Of a DNA stretch of 64,000 bases, positions 16,137 through 24,505 are shown one piece after another. The translations under genes and the position numbers were made by a program. Within the stretch, counting starts at the first letter, position 1; each line of letters starts with the position of its first letter. This stretch comes from an uncultured Pseudokineococcus sp. (GTDB lineage: Bacteria > Actinomycetota > Actinomycetes > Actinomycetales > Quadrisphaeraceae), in assembly GCF_947499845.1 (NCBI RefSeq), contig NZ_CANMPM010000008.1, positions 109,852-173,851 of the forward strand. The letters are read 5' to 3'. The notes beneath the pieces were generated by a model. That model worked only from the letters and a program-made list of their open reading frames with translations, did no database searches and had not been told where the DNA came from.

Positions 16137-17365
16137 TGGCCGGCGTCGTGCTGGACGGTGTGACCAAGAGCTACGGGAAGAAGCGGGGGGTGGCCGACCT
16201 GAGCCTCGAGGTCGGCGACGGGGAGTTCTTCGTCGTGCTCGGGCCCTCCGGGGCGGGCAAGACGACGACCCTCAAGGCGGTCGCCGGCCTCGTCGAGCTC
16301 GACGGCGGCCGGGTGGCCATCGGCGGCCGGGACATGGAGGGCGTGCAGCCCTACCACCGGCGGGTGGCCATGGCCTTCGAGAGCTACGCGCTCTACCCGC
16401 AGAAGACGGTGTCGCAGAACCTCGCCTCCCCGTTGCGCTCCGGCCGGACGGGCAGCTACTCCGAGAGCGAGCAGCGGACGCGCATCGAGGCCGTGACGAC
16501 GACCCTCGGGATCGACCACCTGCTCGAGCGCTTCCCCCGCGAGCTCTCGAACGGCCAGCGCCAGCGGGTCGCCCTGGGCCGCGTCCTCGTGCGGCCCGCC
16601 GACGCCTACCTCCTCGACGAGCCGCTGTCCCACCTCGACGCCAAGCTCCGGGCCGCCATGCGTGCCGAGCTGAAGCAGCTCGGCTCGATGTCGAGCACCA
16701 CGTCGCTGTACGTCACGCACGACTACCAGGAGGCGCTCGCCCTGGGCGACCGCGTCGCCGTCCTCCGCGAGGGCCGGCTGGTGCAGGTCGGCACGCCCGA
16801 GGACGTCTGGGAGAGGCCGGTCGACTCCTTCGTGGCCAAGGCCCTGGGGCAGCCCGAGATCAACCTGCTCGACGCGGTCGTGGACGGGGGCGAGCTCGTC
16901 GCCGCGGAGGGCGCCGTGCGCGTGCCCGTGCCGAGGGGCGCCGAGCTCCGGGCGGGCGACCGGGCGCGGGTCGGCATCCGCCCGCGCGACCTGACGCTCG
17001 TCCCCGGCGACGACGTCGTCGGCGGTGCACCGGACCGGGGGCAGGCCGTCCTGGCCGACGAGGGTGCGCGGGCCGTCCGCGTCGAGGGCAGGGTCCGGCT
17101 GGCCGAGCGGCTCGGCCGCGCCGTCGAGCTCGAGGTCGACCTCGGGGGAGGTCGGCACCACCTCATCGCCGTGGACGAGTCCGAGGCACCGCTGGCGGAG
17201 GGGGACGCCGTCCGCCTCGCCGTCCCTGCCGCGCGCGTGCACGTCTTCGCGCACGGCGCGCCGGGGGAGGACACCGCCGCCGTCCGTCCCGCCGCACCAC
17301 CCGCGGACGGCCGCCCGGCTGCGGTCGCCGCCGGCCCGAGGACCACCACGGAGGACACCCGATGA
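16136..17365 (+). CDS. ABC transporter ATPase (first of two, MalK/UgpC type)
   Basis: The 409-residue ATPase has Walker A GPSGAGKTTT (near residue 37), a signature LSNGQRQRVALGR, Walker B YLLDEPLSHLDAK and switch His in YVTHDYQEAL. A C-terminal OB-fold (TOBE-type) regulatory domain follows after about residue 235. The Q-loop reads AMAFESYALYP: the usual glutamine of VFQSYALYP is a glutamate. The C-terminal ~40 residues are an Ala/Pro-rich tail. ATG 16136 overlaps the MalG-type stop and the end overlaps the next ATPase start (ATGA). It most likely forms a heterodimer with the next ATPase to power the importer. Confidence 0.93.
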   Translation: MAGVVLDGVTKSYGKKRGVADLSLEVGDGEFFVVLGPSGAGKTTTLKAVAGLVELDGGRVAIGGRDMEGVQPYHRRVAMAFESYALYPQKTVSQNLASPLRSGRTGSYSESEQRTRIEAVTTTLGIDHLLERFPRELSNGQRQRVALGRVLVRPADAYLLDEPLSHLDAKLRAAMRAELKQLGSMSSTTSLYVTHDYQEALALGDRVAVLREGRLVQVGTPEDVWERPVDSFVAKALGQPEINLLDAVVDGGELVAAEGAVRVPVPRGAELRAGDRARVGIRPRDLTLVPGDDVVGGAPDRGQAVLADEGARAVRVEGRVRLAERLGRAVELEVDLGGGRHHLIAVDESEAPLAEGDAVRLAVPAARVHVFAHGAPGEDTAAVRPAAPPADGRPAAVAAGPRTTTEDTR

Positions 17366-18528
17366 CGCAGACGGACGCCGGGCCCCGCCCCGGGACGACC
17401 GAGCCGCAGGGGTTGAGCCTGCGGTCGCTGCGCAAGGTCTACGCCACCCGCGGCCGCGAGCCCTTCGAGGCGGTCAAGGGCCTGGACATGGAGGTCCACC
17501 CGGGCGAGCTCGTCGCCCTCCTCGGGCCCTCCGGCTGCGGGAAGACGACCACTCTGCGCATGGTGGCCGGCCTCGAGACCGTGACGTCGGGCGAGATCTG
17601 GATCGGCGACCGCTCCGTCGGCGACCTGCCGCCGGGCAAGCGGGACGTCGGCGTGGGCTTCGAGAGCTACGCCCTCTACCCACCGCTGGACGTGCGCGAG
17701 AACCTCGCCTACGGGCTCAAGGCGCGTCGGGCCAAGGACGCCGCCGCGCGCGTGGAGGCCATCGCCGAGCGGCTCGAGATGACCGACCTGCTCGACCTCC
17801 GCCCGGCGGGCCTCTCGAGCGGCCAGAAGCAGCGCGTGGCGCTGGCGCGGGCCCTCGTCCGCAACCCCCCGGTGCTCCTGCTGGACGAGCCCCTGTCGCA
17901 CCTCGACGCGGCGCAGCGCCAGCGCGTGCGTCGCGAGCTCAAGGTGCTGCAGCGCGAGTCCGGCTACACGACGGTCGTCGTCACGCACGACCAGCTCGAG
18001 GCCCTGAGCCTGGCCGACCGCATGGCCGTCATGGACGGCGGTGTCATCCAGCAGCTCGGCACGCCCGACGAGGTCTTCGACGACCCGGCCAACCTCTTCG
18101 TCGCCGACTTCGTGGGCGAGCCGAAGATCAACCTCGTCGAGGGCGTGGTCGTGCGGGGCGGCCCCGGGGCCCGCGTCGTCCTCGGCGAGGCCGGGACCGC
18201 CCGCGGCGAGGGGCTGGCCACCGCCGCCACCGGGGTGGCGGAGGGCGACCGCGTCACGGTCGGGCTGCGGCCCCAGGACGCACGGATCTCGCGCGTCGAG
18301 GACGGGCGCCGCGCCGCGCCCGACGACGGCGTCCCCGCCTCCGTCCGGGTCTTCGAGCACCTGCTCGAGTTCGGCCTCGCGACCCTCGACGTCCCCGGCG
18401 TGGACACCGGCGTGGTGGTCCAGACGGACCCGGACCAGCGGTACGCCCCGGGCGAGCGGGTCGTCCTGCAGGCCCCGGCCGCCCGGGTGCACCTCTTCGA
18501 CCCGGACGGGGGCCGGCGTCTGCGCTGA
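17362..18528 (+). CDS. ABC transporter ATPase (second of two, MalK/UgpC type)
   Basis: This 388-residue paralogue of the preceding ATPase has Walker A GPSGCGKTTT, signature LSSGQKQRVALARA, Walker B LLLDEPLSHLDAA, switch His in VVTHDQLEAL, and a C-terminal TOBE-type domain with GLRPQDARI. The Q-loop is again FESYALYP with glutamate instead of glutamine, so both halves of the presumed heterodimer share the change. ATG 17362 overlaps the preceding stop by four bases. It is the last gene of the coupled transporter cluster; 103 bases then separate it from the FGGY kinase, with a possible -10 TACGCT at 18570-18575. Confidence 0.93.
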   Translation: MTQTDAGPRPGTTEPQGLSLRSLRKVYATRGREPFEAVKGLDMEVHPGELVALLGPSGCGKTTTLRMVAGLETVTSGEIWIGDRSVGDLPPGKRDVGVGFESYALYPPLDVRENLAYGLKARRAKDAAARVEAIAERLEMTDLLDLRPAGLSSGQKQRVALARALVRNPPVLLLDEPLSHLDAAQRQRVRRELKVLQRESGYTTVVVTHDQLEALSLADRMAVMDGGVIQQLGTPDEVFDDPANLFVADFVGEPKINLVEGVVVRGGPGARVVLGEAGTARGEGLATAATGVAEGDRVTVGLRPQDARISRVEDGRRAAPDDGVPASVRVFEHLLEFGLATLDVPGVDTGVVVQTDPDQRYAPGERVVLQAPAARVHLFDPDGGRRLR

Positions 18529-18631
18529 CGCGCGGCCCGCCGCCCGCCGCGCCGCGGGAGCCCGTCACCTACGCTCGGACGGTGTCACGACGGCGCGGCG
18601 CAGCGGCGGGTCCGCGGACCAGGTGGTCCTG

Positions 18632-20191
18632 ATGGGCGACGTCGTCCTCGGCGTGGACATCGGCACGAGCAGCAGCAAGGCGGTGCTCGTGCGGCCGGAC
18701 GGGGAGGTCGTGGCGTCGTCCTCACGTGCTCACCGCATGAGCCTGCCCCGTCCCGGGTGGGCGGAGATGGACGCCGAGGTGGACTGGTGGGGCGACGTCG
18801 TCGCCCTCTGCCGGGAGCTCGTGCCCCTCGTCCCGGCGGGGGACCGGTTGTCCGCCGTCTGCCCGAGCGGCATCGGCCCGTGCCTCGTGCTCGTCGGTGA
18901 GGACGGGCGCGCCCTCGGCCCCGCGGTGCTCTACGGCGTCGACTCGAGGGCCGGCGCGGAGGTGGACGAGCTCGGCGAGCGGCTCGGCCCCGCCGCGCTC
19001 GAGGAGCGCTGCGGGTCGGGCCTGTCGAGCCAGGCGCTCGGGCCGAAGCTGCTGTGGGCCCGGCGGGAGCGCCCCGAGGCCTGGGCGCGGGCCAGGACGT
19101 GGCACGGCTGCAGCTCCTTCGTCGTGTCGCGGCTGACGGGGGTCGACGCGCTCGACCACCACACGGCCAGCCAGTGCGACCCCCTCTACGACCTCCGCTC
19201 CCGGGGGTGGAGCGAGGACTGGGCGGTCGAGGTGGTGGGCGACCTCCCGCTGCCGCGGCTCGTCGCCCCGGACGACGTCGTCGGCGTCGTGACGGCATCG
19301 GCGTCCGCCCTGACGGGCCTGCCGGAGGACCTGCCCGTCGTCGCCGGGGCGGTGGACGCCTGGGTGGAGGCCCTCGGCGCGGGCGTGCGACGACCCGGTG
19401 ACCTCATGCTCATGTACGGCTCGACGAGCTTCGCCGTCCAGGTGTCACCGGGCCTCCGCCGCCGGCCCCCCCTCTGGGCCACCTGCGGTCTCGACGAGGG
19501 CTCGTACACGCTGTCGGGCGGCACCGCGACGGCTGGCAGCCTCACGGCGTGGGTCCAGGACCTGACCGGCGGAGCGTCCTTCGAGGACCTGGTGCGTGAG
19601 GCCGGGGCGGTCGCACCCGGCGCCGACGGGCTCCTCGTCCTGCCCTACCTGGCGGGGGAGCGGACCCCCGTCTTCGACCCCCGCGCCCGAGGGGTCGTCG
19701 CCGGTCTGACCCTCCGCCACGGGCGGGGACACCTCTACCGGGCCGCCCTCGAGGGCATCGCCCTCGGTGTCGCCCAGGTCCTCGACCTCTTCAGCGACGC
19801 CGCCGGGGCGAGCCGCCCGGTCGTCGCCGTGGGCGGCGGGACCCGCGGAGGGCTGTGGACCCAGATCACGAGCGACGTCACCGGTCGGGCCCAGGTCGTG
19901 CCGGAGCAGGCCATCGGGGCCTCCTACGGCGCGGCGCTCCTGGCGGCCGAGGGCGTCGGGCTCGTCCCCCGTGGGACCGACTGGTCGCGCCCCGGTCGGC
20001 TCGTCGAGCCGGACCCGGCTCTGCGCGGTCTCTACGACGACCTCGCGGGTGCCTTCGCGTCCCTGTACCCGGCCACCCGGGAGGCCGTGGGAGTCCTGGC
20101 GGCCGTCGACGAGGGCGGTGGCACGAGGCCGGGCGCGCACGGCCGCCCCGGCGTCCCCGCCGATGCCCGTGAGCCGGGGGACCTTGCGTGA
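18632..20191 (+). CDS. FGGY-family carbohydrate kinase
   Basis: The 519-residue kinase has the N-terminal actin-like fold start VVLGVDIGTSSSKAVLVRPDG. A candidate catalytic aspartate is in VVAGAVDAWVEALGAG. The C-terminal FGGY signature region is VAVGGGTRGGLWTQITSDVTGRAQVVPEQAIGASYGAALLA. Xylulokinases are the nearest general resemblance, but family members phosphorylate many polyols and ketoses, so the substrate is open: erythritol, an erythrulose isomer or a second imported polyol. ATG 18632 follows AGGTGG. It lies between the transporter and the DhaK-DhaL kinase, so the island has two unrelated kinases. The last ~30 residues are low-complexity. Confidence 0.88.
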   Translation: MGDVVLGVDIGTSSSKAVLVRPDGEVVASSSRAHRMSLPRPGWAEMDAEVDWWGDVVALCRELVPLVPAGDRLSAVCPSGIGPCLVLVGEDGRALGPAVLYGVDSRAGAEVDELGERLGPAALEERCGSGLSSQALGPKLLWARRERPEAWARARTWHGCSSFVVSRLTGVDALDHHTASQCDPLYDLRSRGWSEDWAVEVVGDLPLPRLVAPDDVVGVVTASASALTGLPEDLPVVAGAVDAWVEALGAGVRRPGDLMLMYGSTSFAVQVSPGLRRRPPLWATCGLDEGSYTLSGGTATAGSLTAWVQDLTGGASFEDLVREAGAVAPGADGLLVLPYLAGERTPVFDPRARGVVAGLTLRHGRGHLYRAALEGIALGVAQVLDLFSDAAGASRPVVAVGGGTRGGLWTQITSDVTGRAQVVPEQAIGASYGAALLAAEGVGLVPRGTDWSRPGRLVEPDPALRGLYDDLAGAFASLYPATREAVGVLAAVDEGGGTRPGAHGRPGVPADAREPGDLA

Positions 20192-20264
20192 GGAGACGTC
20201 CAGCACCATCGTGCTCGCGTCGGGAGCAGTCACCGGCGCGCAGCACCCCAGCCCAGCCACGAGA

Positions 20265-20280
20265 GCCGGTCGCGACCGGC
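20265..20280. promoter_or_regulatory. Perfect 16-bp palindrome upstream of the DhaK-DhaL gene
   Basis: GCCGGTCGCGACCGGC is its own reverse complement and lies 20 bases before the kinase start. It could be an operator or a small RNA hairpin near the ribosome site. It does not resemble the inverted repeat at the main operon promoter. Confidence 0.3.
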
Positions 20281-20300
20281 CGCGAGCGAGCGGAGACGCG

Positions 20301-22037
20301 ATGACGCGCCTGCACGACGACCCCGCCACCTTCAGCGACGACGCCCTCGCCGGCTTCCTCGACGCGCACGCCGGGCGCGTCGTCGGCGTGCCCGGGGGCG
20401 TGGTCCGCGCCCGGGCGACGCGCGAGGGCAAGGTCGCCGTCGTCGTCGGCGGCGGGTCCGGCCACTACCCGGCGTTCTGCGGCGTCGTCGGACCCGGCTA
20501 CGCCGACGGCGCCGTCGTCGGCAACGTCTTCACGTCGCCGTCGGCCACCGAGGCCGCCGCCGTGAGCCGCGCCGCGCACGGCGGGGGCGGCGTGCTCCTC
20601 ACCACGGGCAACTACGCGGGCGACGTCCTCAACTTCGGCCTCGCCGTCGAGCACCTGCGCGCCGAGGGCCTGGACGCGCGGTACGTGGCCGTCACGGACG
20701 ACGTCGCGAGCGCCGGCGGCGACGAGGTGGCCAAGCGCCGTGGCATCGCGGGCGACGTCACCGTCTTCAAGTGCGCCTGCGCCGCGGCCGAGGAGGGCCT
20801 CGACCTCGACGGTGTCGAGGAGGCGGCGCGGCGGGCCAACGACCGCACGCGCAGCCTCGGGGTGGCCTTCACGGGCTGCACCCTGCCCGGGGCGGACGCG
20901 CCGCTGTTCACCGTGCCCGAGGGCGTCATGAGCGTCGGGCTCGGCATCCACGGCGAGCCGGGCGTCTCCGACGAGGACATGCCGACGGCCGCCGAGCTGG
21001 CGGCGCGCCTCGTCGACGGCGTGCTGGCCGAGGCCCCCGAGGGCCTGGGGGACGGGCCGCGGCGCGTCGCCGCCGTCCTCAACGGCCTCGGCACCGTGAA
21101 GTACGAGGAGCTCTTCGTCCTCTGGAGGACGGTGGCGCGCCTGCTGCGCGAGGCAGGCCTCGAGGTCGTCGAGCCCGAGGTGGGCGAGCTCGTCACGAGC
21201 CTCGACATGGGGGGCGTCTCGCTCACGCTCATGTGGCTCGACGACGACCTCGAGCGCTGGTGGCGCGCCCCCGCGGACTCCCCGGCCTACCGCAAGGGCT
21301 CCACCGACGCCCTCGAGCAGGGTCCGGAGCGCTCGGCCGAGGAGGCCGCCGCGGCGTCCGCCCCGCCGCCGGAGGAGGCCTCGCGCGGGTCGGAGGAGTC
21401 CCGCGCGCTCGTGCCCGACGTCGTCCGCGGCGCCGAGGCGGTGGTGGCGGAGATGGCCGGCGCCGAGGACGAGCTGGGCCGCATCGACGCCGTCGCCGGT
21501 GACGGCGACCACGGCCGCGGGATGGTCCGCGGCAGCCGCGCCGCCCTCGACGCCGCCCGGGAGGCGCAGGAGCAGGGTCGCGGGACCGGCGGCGCCGTCC
21601 GTGCGGCGGGCGCCGCCTGGGCCGACCGCGCCGGCGGCACGAGCGGCGTGCTGTGGGGAGCGGCCCTGACCGCCGTCGGCGCCCGGCTGGGCGACGAGGC
21701 CCGCCCGGGTGCGGCCGACGTCGTCGACGCCGTCGACGCCGGCATGGAGGTCCTGCTGCGGCTCGGCGGCGCGTCGGTGGGCGACAAGACGATGCTCGAC
21801 GCTATCGAGCCCTTCCGCACCGCGCTGCGCGAGCGCGTCGAGGCCGGCGACGACCTCGCCACCGCGTGGGACGCCGCGGCGACGTCGGCGGAGGAGGCGG
21901 CGACGGCGACGGCCGACCTCCGCCCGAGGGTGGGGCGCGCGCGGCCGCTGGCCGAGCGGAGCCTCGGCACCCCGGACGCCGGGGCGACCTCCTTCGGCCT
22001 GGTCGCCCGCACCCTCGCCGGGGTGCTGCGCGGCTGA
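20301..22037 (+). CDS. DhaK-DhaL fusion kinase, probable erythrulose kinase
   Basis: The 578-residue ATP-dependent dihydroxyacetone-kinase-family enzyme joins two domains. The DhaK part (about residues 1-330) has [36 protein letters not shown] and GLGIHGEPG, the last containing the probable substrate-binding histidine. The DhaL nucleotide-binding part (about residues 370-578) has the metal-binding aspartates in [12 protein letters not shown] and the GDKTMLDAI segment. A Glu/Ala-rich linker joins them. Relatives in mycobacterial threitol/erythritol pathways phosphorylate D- or L-erythrulose, and the nearby dehydrogenase and isomerase suggest D-erythrulose to its 4-phosphate here. True dihydroxyacetone kinase activity cannot be excluded. 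ATG 20301 has GGAG nearby. Confidence 0.87.
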   Translation: MTRLHDDPATFSDDALAGFLDAHAGRVVGVPGGVVRARATREGKVAVVVGGGSGHYPAFCGVVGPGYADGAVVGNVFTSPSATEAAAVSRAAHGGGGVLLTTGNYAGDVLNFGLAVEHLRAEGLDARYVAVTDDVASAGGDEVAKRRGIAGDVTVFKCACAAAEEGLDLDGVEEAARRANDRTRSLGVAFTGCTLPGADAPLFTVPEGVMSVGLGIHGEPGVSDEDMPTAAELAARLVDGVLAEAPEGLGDGPRRVAAVLNGLGTVKYEELFVLWRTVARLLREAGLEVVEPEVGELVTSLDMGGVSLTLMWLDDDLERWWRAPADSPAYRKGSTDALEQGPERSAEEAAAASAPPPEEASRGSEESRALVPDVVRGAEAVVAEMAGAEDELGRIDAVAGDGDHGRGMVRGSRAALDAAREAQEQGRGTGGAVRAAGAAWADRAGGTSGVLWGAALTAVGARLGDEARPGAADVVDAVDAGMEVLLRLGGASVGDKTMLDAIEPFRTALRERVEAGDDLATAWDAAATSAEEAATATADLRPRVGRARPLAERSLGTPDAGATSFGLVARTLAGVLRG

Positions 22038-22156
22038 GCCGGGGCGGGCCCGCGGAGGAGCGATCAGGGCATGGGCGGCGGAGACGCCGCGTTGGCCCAG
22101 GAGGACACGGACCCCGGACCGGACCCGGTCCGGACGCGACGAGCGGAGGAGGAGCT

Positions 22157-22669
22157 GTGGCGGAGCAGGGCTGGAGGGTCGTCGTCGGGGCCGACGACGC
22201 GGGCGTGCAGTACAAGGACGCGCTGAAGGCGGACCTCGAGGTGGACGAGCGCGTCGCCGAGGTGGTCGACGTCGGCGTCCACGGCGACGACGGCACGGCG
22301 TACCCCCACGTGGCGGTCGAGGCCGCCCGTCGGGTGGCGGACGGGCGCGCGGACCGCGCGCTGCTCGTGTGCGGGACCGGGCTCGGGGTCGCCATCAGCG
22401 CCAACAAGGTGCCCGGCGTCCGGGCCGTGACGGCGCACGACGGCTTCTCCGTCGAGCGCGCCGTCCTGTCCAACGACGCCCAGGTGCTGTGCTTCGGCCA
22501 GCGGGTCGTCGGCCTCGAGCTGGCGCGCCGTCTCGCCAAGGAGTGGCTGGGCTACCGCTTCGACCCGTCGTCGGCCTCGGCCGAGAAGGTCGAGGCCATC
22601 CGCGGCTACGAGCGGGAGACCGCCTCTCTGGCCACCGAGCGCGACGTCGACCTGGCCCGCTGCGACTGA
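22157..22669 (+). CDS. RpiB/LacAB-family sugar-phosphate isomerase, probable D-erythrulose-4-phosphate isomerase
   Basis: This 170-residue RpiB-like protein has the start [16 protein letters not shown], the active-site loop [22 protein letters not shown] (general-base Cys present), the [27 protein letters not shown] strand, and [19 protein letters not shown] near the end. Classical RpiB begins with GSDHAG; ADDAG here, and the extra C-terminal helix, match my recollection of DerI, which converts D-erythrulose 4-phosphate to D-erythrose 4-phosphate. That product can enter the pentose phosphate pathway directly. GTG 22157 has AGGAGG 5-10 bases before it. It is the last gene of the island and ends at a very strong bidirectional hairpin. 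Confidence 0.85.
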   Translation: MAEQGWRVVVGADDAGVQYKDALKADLEVDERVAEVVDVGVHGDDGTAYPHVAVEAARRVADGRADRALLVCGTGLGVAISANKVPGVRAVTAHDGFSVERAVLSNDAQVLCFGQRVVGLELARRLAKEWLGYRFDPSSASAEKVEAIRGYERETASLATERDVDLARCD

Positions 22670-22713
22670 GGCGCCGGTCTGAGGCGCTGGTCAGGGGGCG
22701 CCGCCGGGGGCGC

Positions 22714-22769
22714 ACGAGGAGGGGCCGCCCCCGCCGAGGTCCACCTCGGCGGGGGCGGCCCCTCCTCGT
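22714..22769. terminator. Bidirectional terminator, 27-bp perfect hairpin
   Basis: Positions 22714-22740 and 22743-22769 are perfect reverse complements with only two bases between them, so the loop forms by opening the top of the stem. Core arms are GGGGCCGCCCCCGCCGAGGT and its complement. It lies between the convergent isomerase gene (stop 22669) and lipoprotein protease gene (stop 22805). Confidence 0.9.
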
Positions 22770-22804
22770 CGTGAGCTGCCGGTCGTCGCTGCGGCCCCGT
22801 CGCG

Positions 22805-24019
22805 TCAGCAGGCGGCGACGGCCTGCGGCGCCCGGCTCCAGGCGGCGACGAGCGCCGCGGCGGTCGGGGCGCCCGCGCCGACGGTGACGTTGGTGTCGAC
22901 GCCCGTGCTCGTGAGGGCGACGACGGTGCCGTCGGCGAGGAGCCACGGGCCGCCGCTGGCCCCCGGCGAGGTCTGCACGTCGCTCTGGACGGCGTCGGTG
23001 AGGGCGGCGCCGCCGACGCCGGCGAAGGCCGGCAGCACGGAGGACACCGTGCCCAGCTGGAGGCTCTGCCCCAGGCCGGAGGCGAAGCCGACGAGCGCGT
23101 GGGGGGTGCCGACGGGCGGGAGCTCCGTGGCGAGGGGGAGCGCCAGCCCGGGGTGCTCCGTGGGCAGGCGCAGGAGCGCCACGTCCTGCGCGACGTCGAG
23201 CCCGACGACCTGCGCCGTCTCGTAGCGGCCGCCCACGACGACCCCGAGGGACGCCGCGTCCTCGACGACGTGCGCGGCGGTCGCGAGCAGGTCGTCGCCG
23301 ACGAAGAAGGCCGTGCCGGTCGAGGCGTCGCCCGGCGTGCAGCCCTCCCGGGAGACCTGCACGACCGAGCCCTCCACCGCGCGGTACAGGGCCGCCCAGT
23401 CGGGGGCCGCGGGGCTGCTCGCCGGGGCGGCGGACCGCTCCGCGGCCACCCGCGCGGACGCGGGGACGGCCGCGGACGAGGGGGAGGCGGCGCCGGCCGG
23501 GGCCACGGGCGCCGCGGCCACCGCGGCCACGGTCGCGGCCGTGGCCGTCCGCTCCTCCTCGAGCGCCCAGCGGGGGGCGGGGGCGCGGTAGACGCGCTCG
23601 AGCGAAGCCTCGGCGGTGCGGCCGGGCCGGTCGCCCGCGACCGCCCGGAGCTGCACCAGCACGCCGTCGCCGGGGACCACACCCACGAGGCGGGACGACC
23701 GTGCGGCCGCGTCGAGGACGACGGCCGGGGCGTCGTCGACGAAGAGCTCGTAGCCCGTCACCGCGGCGCCCGGTCCCTCGGGGGCCTCCCACGTGGCCAC
23801 GACGGCGTCCCCGTCCGCGTGCAGGGCGAGCGCGCGGGGGGCCTCCGGCCGGGCGGTCGCCGCCACCGGGGCCATGCGCGGGGCCGCCTCCACCACGACC
23901 GGCGCGTCGACCGCGGCCACCGGGTCCGACGCCGCGGCGCCGCAGCCCGTGAGGACGAGGCCCACGGCGAGGGACGCGACGCGGGCGGCGGTCGAGCGGC
24001 GGGTGCGGGAGGCGGCCAT
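22805..24019 (-). CDS. Secreted lipoprotein with fibronectin type III and trypsin-like protease domains
   Basis: The 404-residue protein has an Arg-rich N-terminus, a hydrophobic stretch and a lipobox VLTGC near residue 22, so it should be anchored to the outer face of the membrane. Residues about 50-130 resemble a fibronectin type III domain (PRALALHADGDAVVATWEAPEGPGAAVTGYELFVDD). An Ala/Pro linker follows, then a trypsin-type serine protease with His in LLATAAHVVED (near 248), Asp in LDVAQDVALLRL (near 276) and Ser in SPGASGGPWLL (near 351). ATG 24019 has AAGGA upstream, and a longer open frame to 24301 looks spurious. It is convergent with the polyol island. Its target is unknown; DegP-like surface quality control is one possibility. 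Confidence 0.82.
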   Translation of the reverse strand: MAASRTRRSTAARVASLAVGLVLTGCGAAASDPVAAVDAPVVVEAAPRMAPVAATARPEAPRALALHADGDAVVATWEAPEGPGAAVTGYELFVDDAPAVVLDAAARSSRLVGVVPGDGVLVQLRAVAGDRPGRTAEASLERVYRAPAPRWALEEERTATAATVAAVAAAPVAPAGAASPSSAAVPASARVAAERSAAPASSPAAPDWAALYRAVEGSVVQVSREGCTPGDASTGTAFFVGDDLLATAAHVVEDAASLGVVVGGRYETAQVVGLDVAQDVALLRLPTEHPGLALPLATELPPVGTPHALVGFASGLGQSLQLGTVSSVLPAFAGVGGAALTDAVQSDVQTSPGASGGPWLLADGTVVALTSTGVDTNVTVGAGAPTAAALVAAWSRAPQAVAAC

Positions 24020-24188
24020 GAGGGGTGTCCTTCGTCGGCGAGGGGCTGTGGTTGAAGCGTCACCTACCTTTCGCGGTCCGGCGAGGGGTGGACGGGGGCG
24101 TGCCCCGGACGGCTGCACCCGGACGGGGCACGGCGCTCGAGGTCGACGTCGCCCGTGCCGAGGCCGCCCACCCGGCACCTCCGGAGCG

Positions 24189-24234
24189 GACCCAGCGGCG
24201 CGTCCGGCGCAGACCCAGCGGCGCGTCCGGCGCG
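24189..24234. repeat. Two 23-bp tandem repeats upstream of the ileS leader
   Basis: GACCCAGCGGCGCGTCCGGC plus GCA/GCG occurs twice back to back, with period 23. It lies between the protease gene and the ileS leader promoter, so it may be a promoter-region duplication or a chance repeat. Confidence 0.55.
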
Positions 24235-24265
24235 GCGCCCGTGGCGCCCCCGGCGAGGGGGCGCG

Positions 24266-24271
24266 TAGCCT
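24266..24271 (+). promoter_or_regulatory. Candidate -10 box (TAGCCT) for the ileS leader
   Basis: TAGCCT fits the TANNNT -10 form and would place transcription start near 24278, just ahead of the T-box Stem I. No clear -35 is visible. Confidence 0.4.
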
Positions 24272-24278
24272 CCACGTC

Positions 24279-24505
24279 AACGGCGTCGACCCGGCCATCA
24301 CCGGCGAGCCCCCGGAAGAACGGTCGCCCCGCGGGGCGACCCGGTAGAACCGGGCGGGACCAGCCCGTCAGCGCTGGACAAGGAGCGGCGCTCCGCCCCA
24401 CCGGGGCGGGGCGCAAGCGAGGTGGTACCGCGGGTGCCCGGCCGGACGCCGGACGCTCGTCCTCGCGGTCCGGAGCGCGCGCGCGTGCGCCCGGGGCGAG
24501 GAGGT
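24279..24505 (+). promoter_or_regulatory. T-box riboswitch controlling ileS translation (ultrashort Stem I class)
   Basis: The leader has the landmarks of actinobacterial ileS T-boxes: a short Stem I with an isoleucine specifier ATC (24297-24299) inside CCGGCCATCACCGGCGAG; the conserved GGAAGAACGG (24314-24323); GGTAGAACCGGGCGGG (24343-24358); a GC-rich Stem III; and the T-box GGTGGTACCGCGGG (24421-24434), which pairs with the uncharged tRNA 3' end. Downstream, TCCTCGC (24460-24466) can pair with GCGAGGA (24496-24502) and cover the Shine-Dalgarno AGGAGG. This fits translational rather than transcriptional control. Binding of uncharged tRNA-Ile would free the ribosome site. Confidence 0.9.

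Noticed and set aside
16136..18528. The two ABC ATPases as a simple recent duplication
   Set aside because: They differ throughout (signature LSNGQ against LSSGQ, different C-terminal domains and lengths), so they are old paralogues serving as two distinct subunits.
10323..22669. Genomic island inserted by integrase at a tRNA
   Set aside because: No integrase, tRNA or direct-repeat pair was seen at the edges, and base composition looks like the surroundings. The island is accessory in content only.
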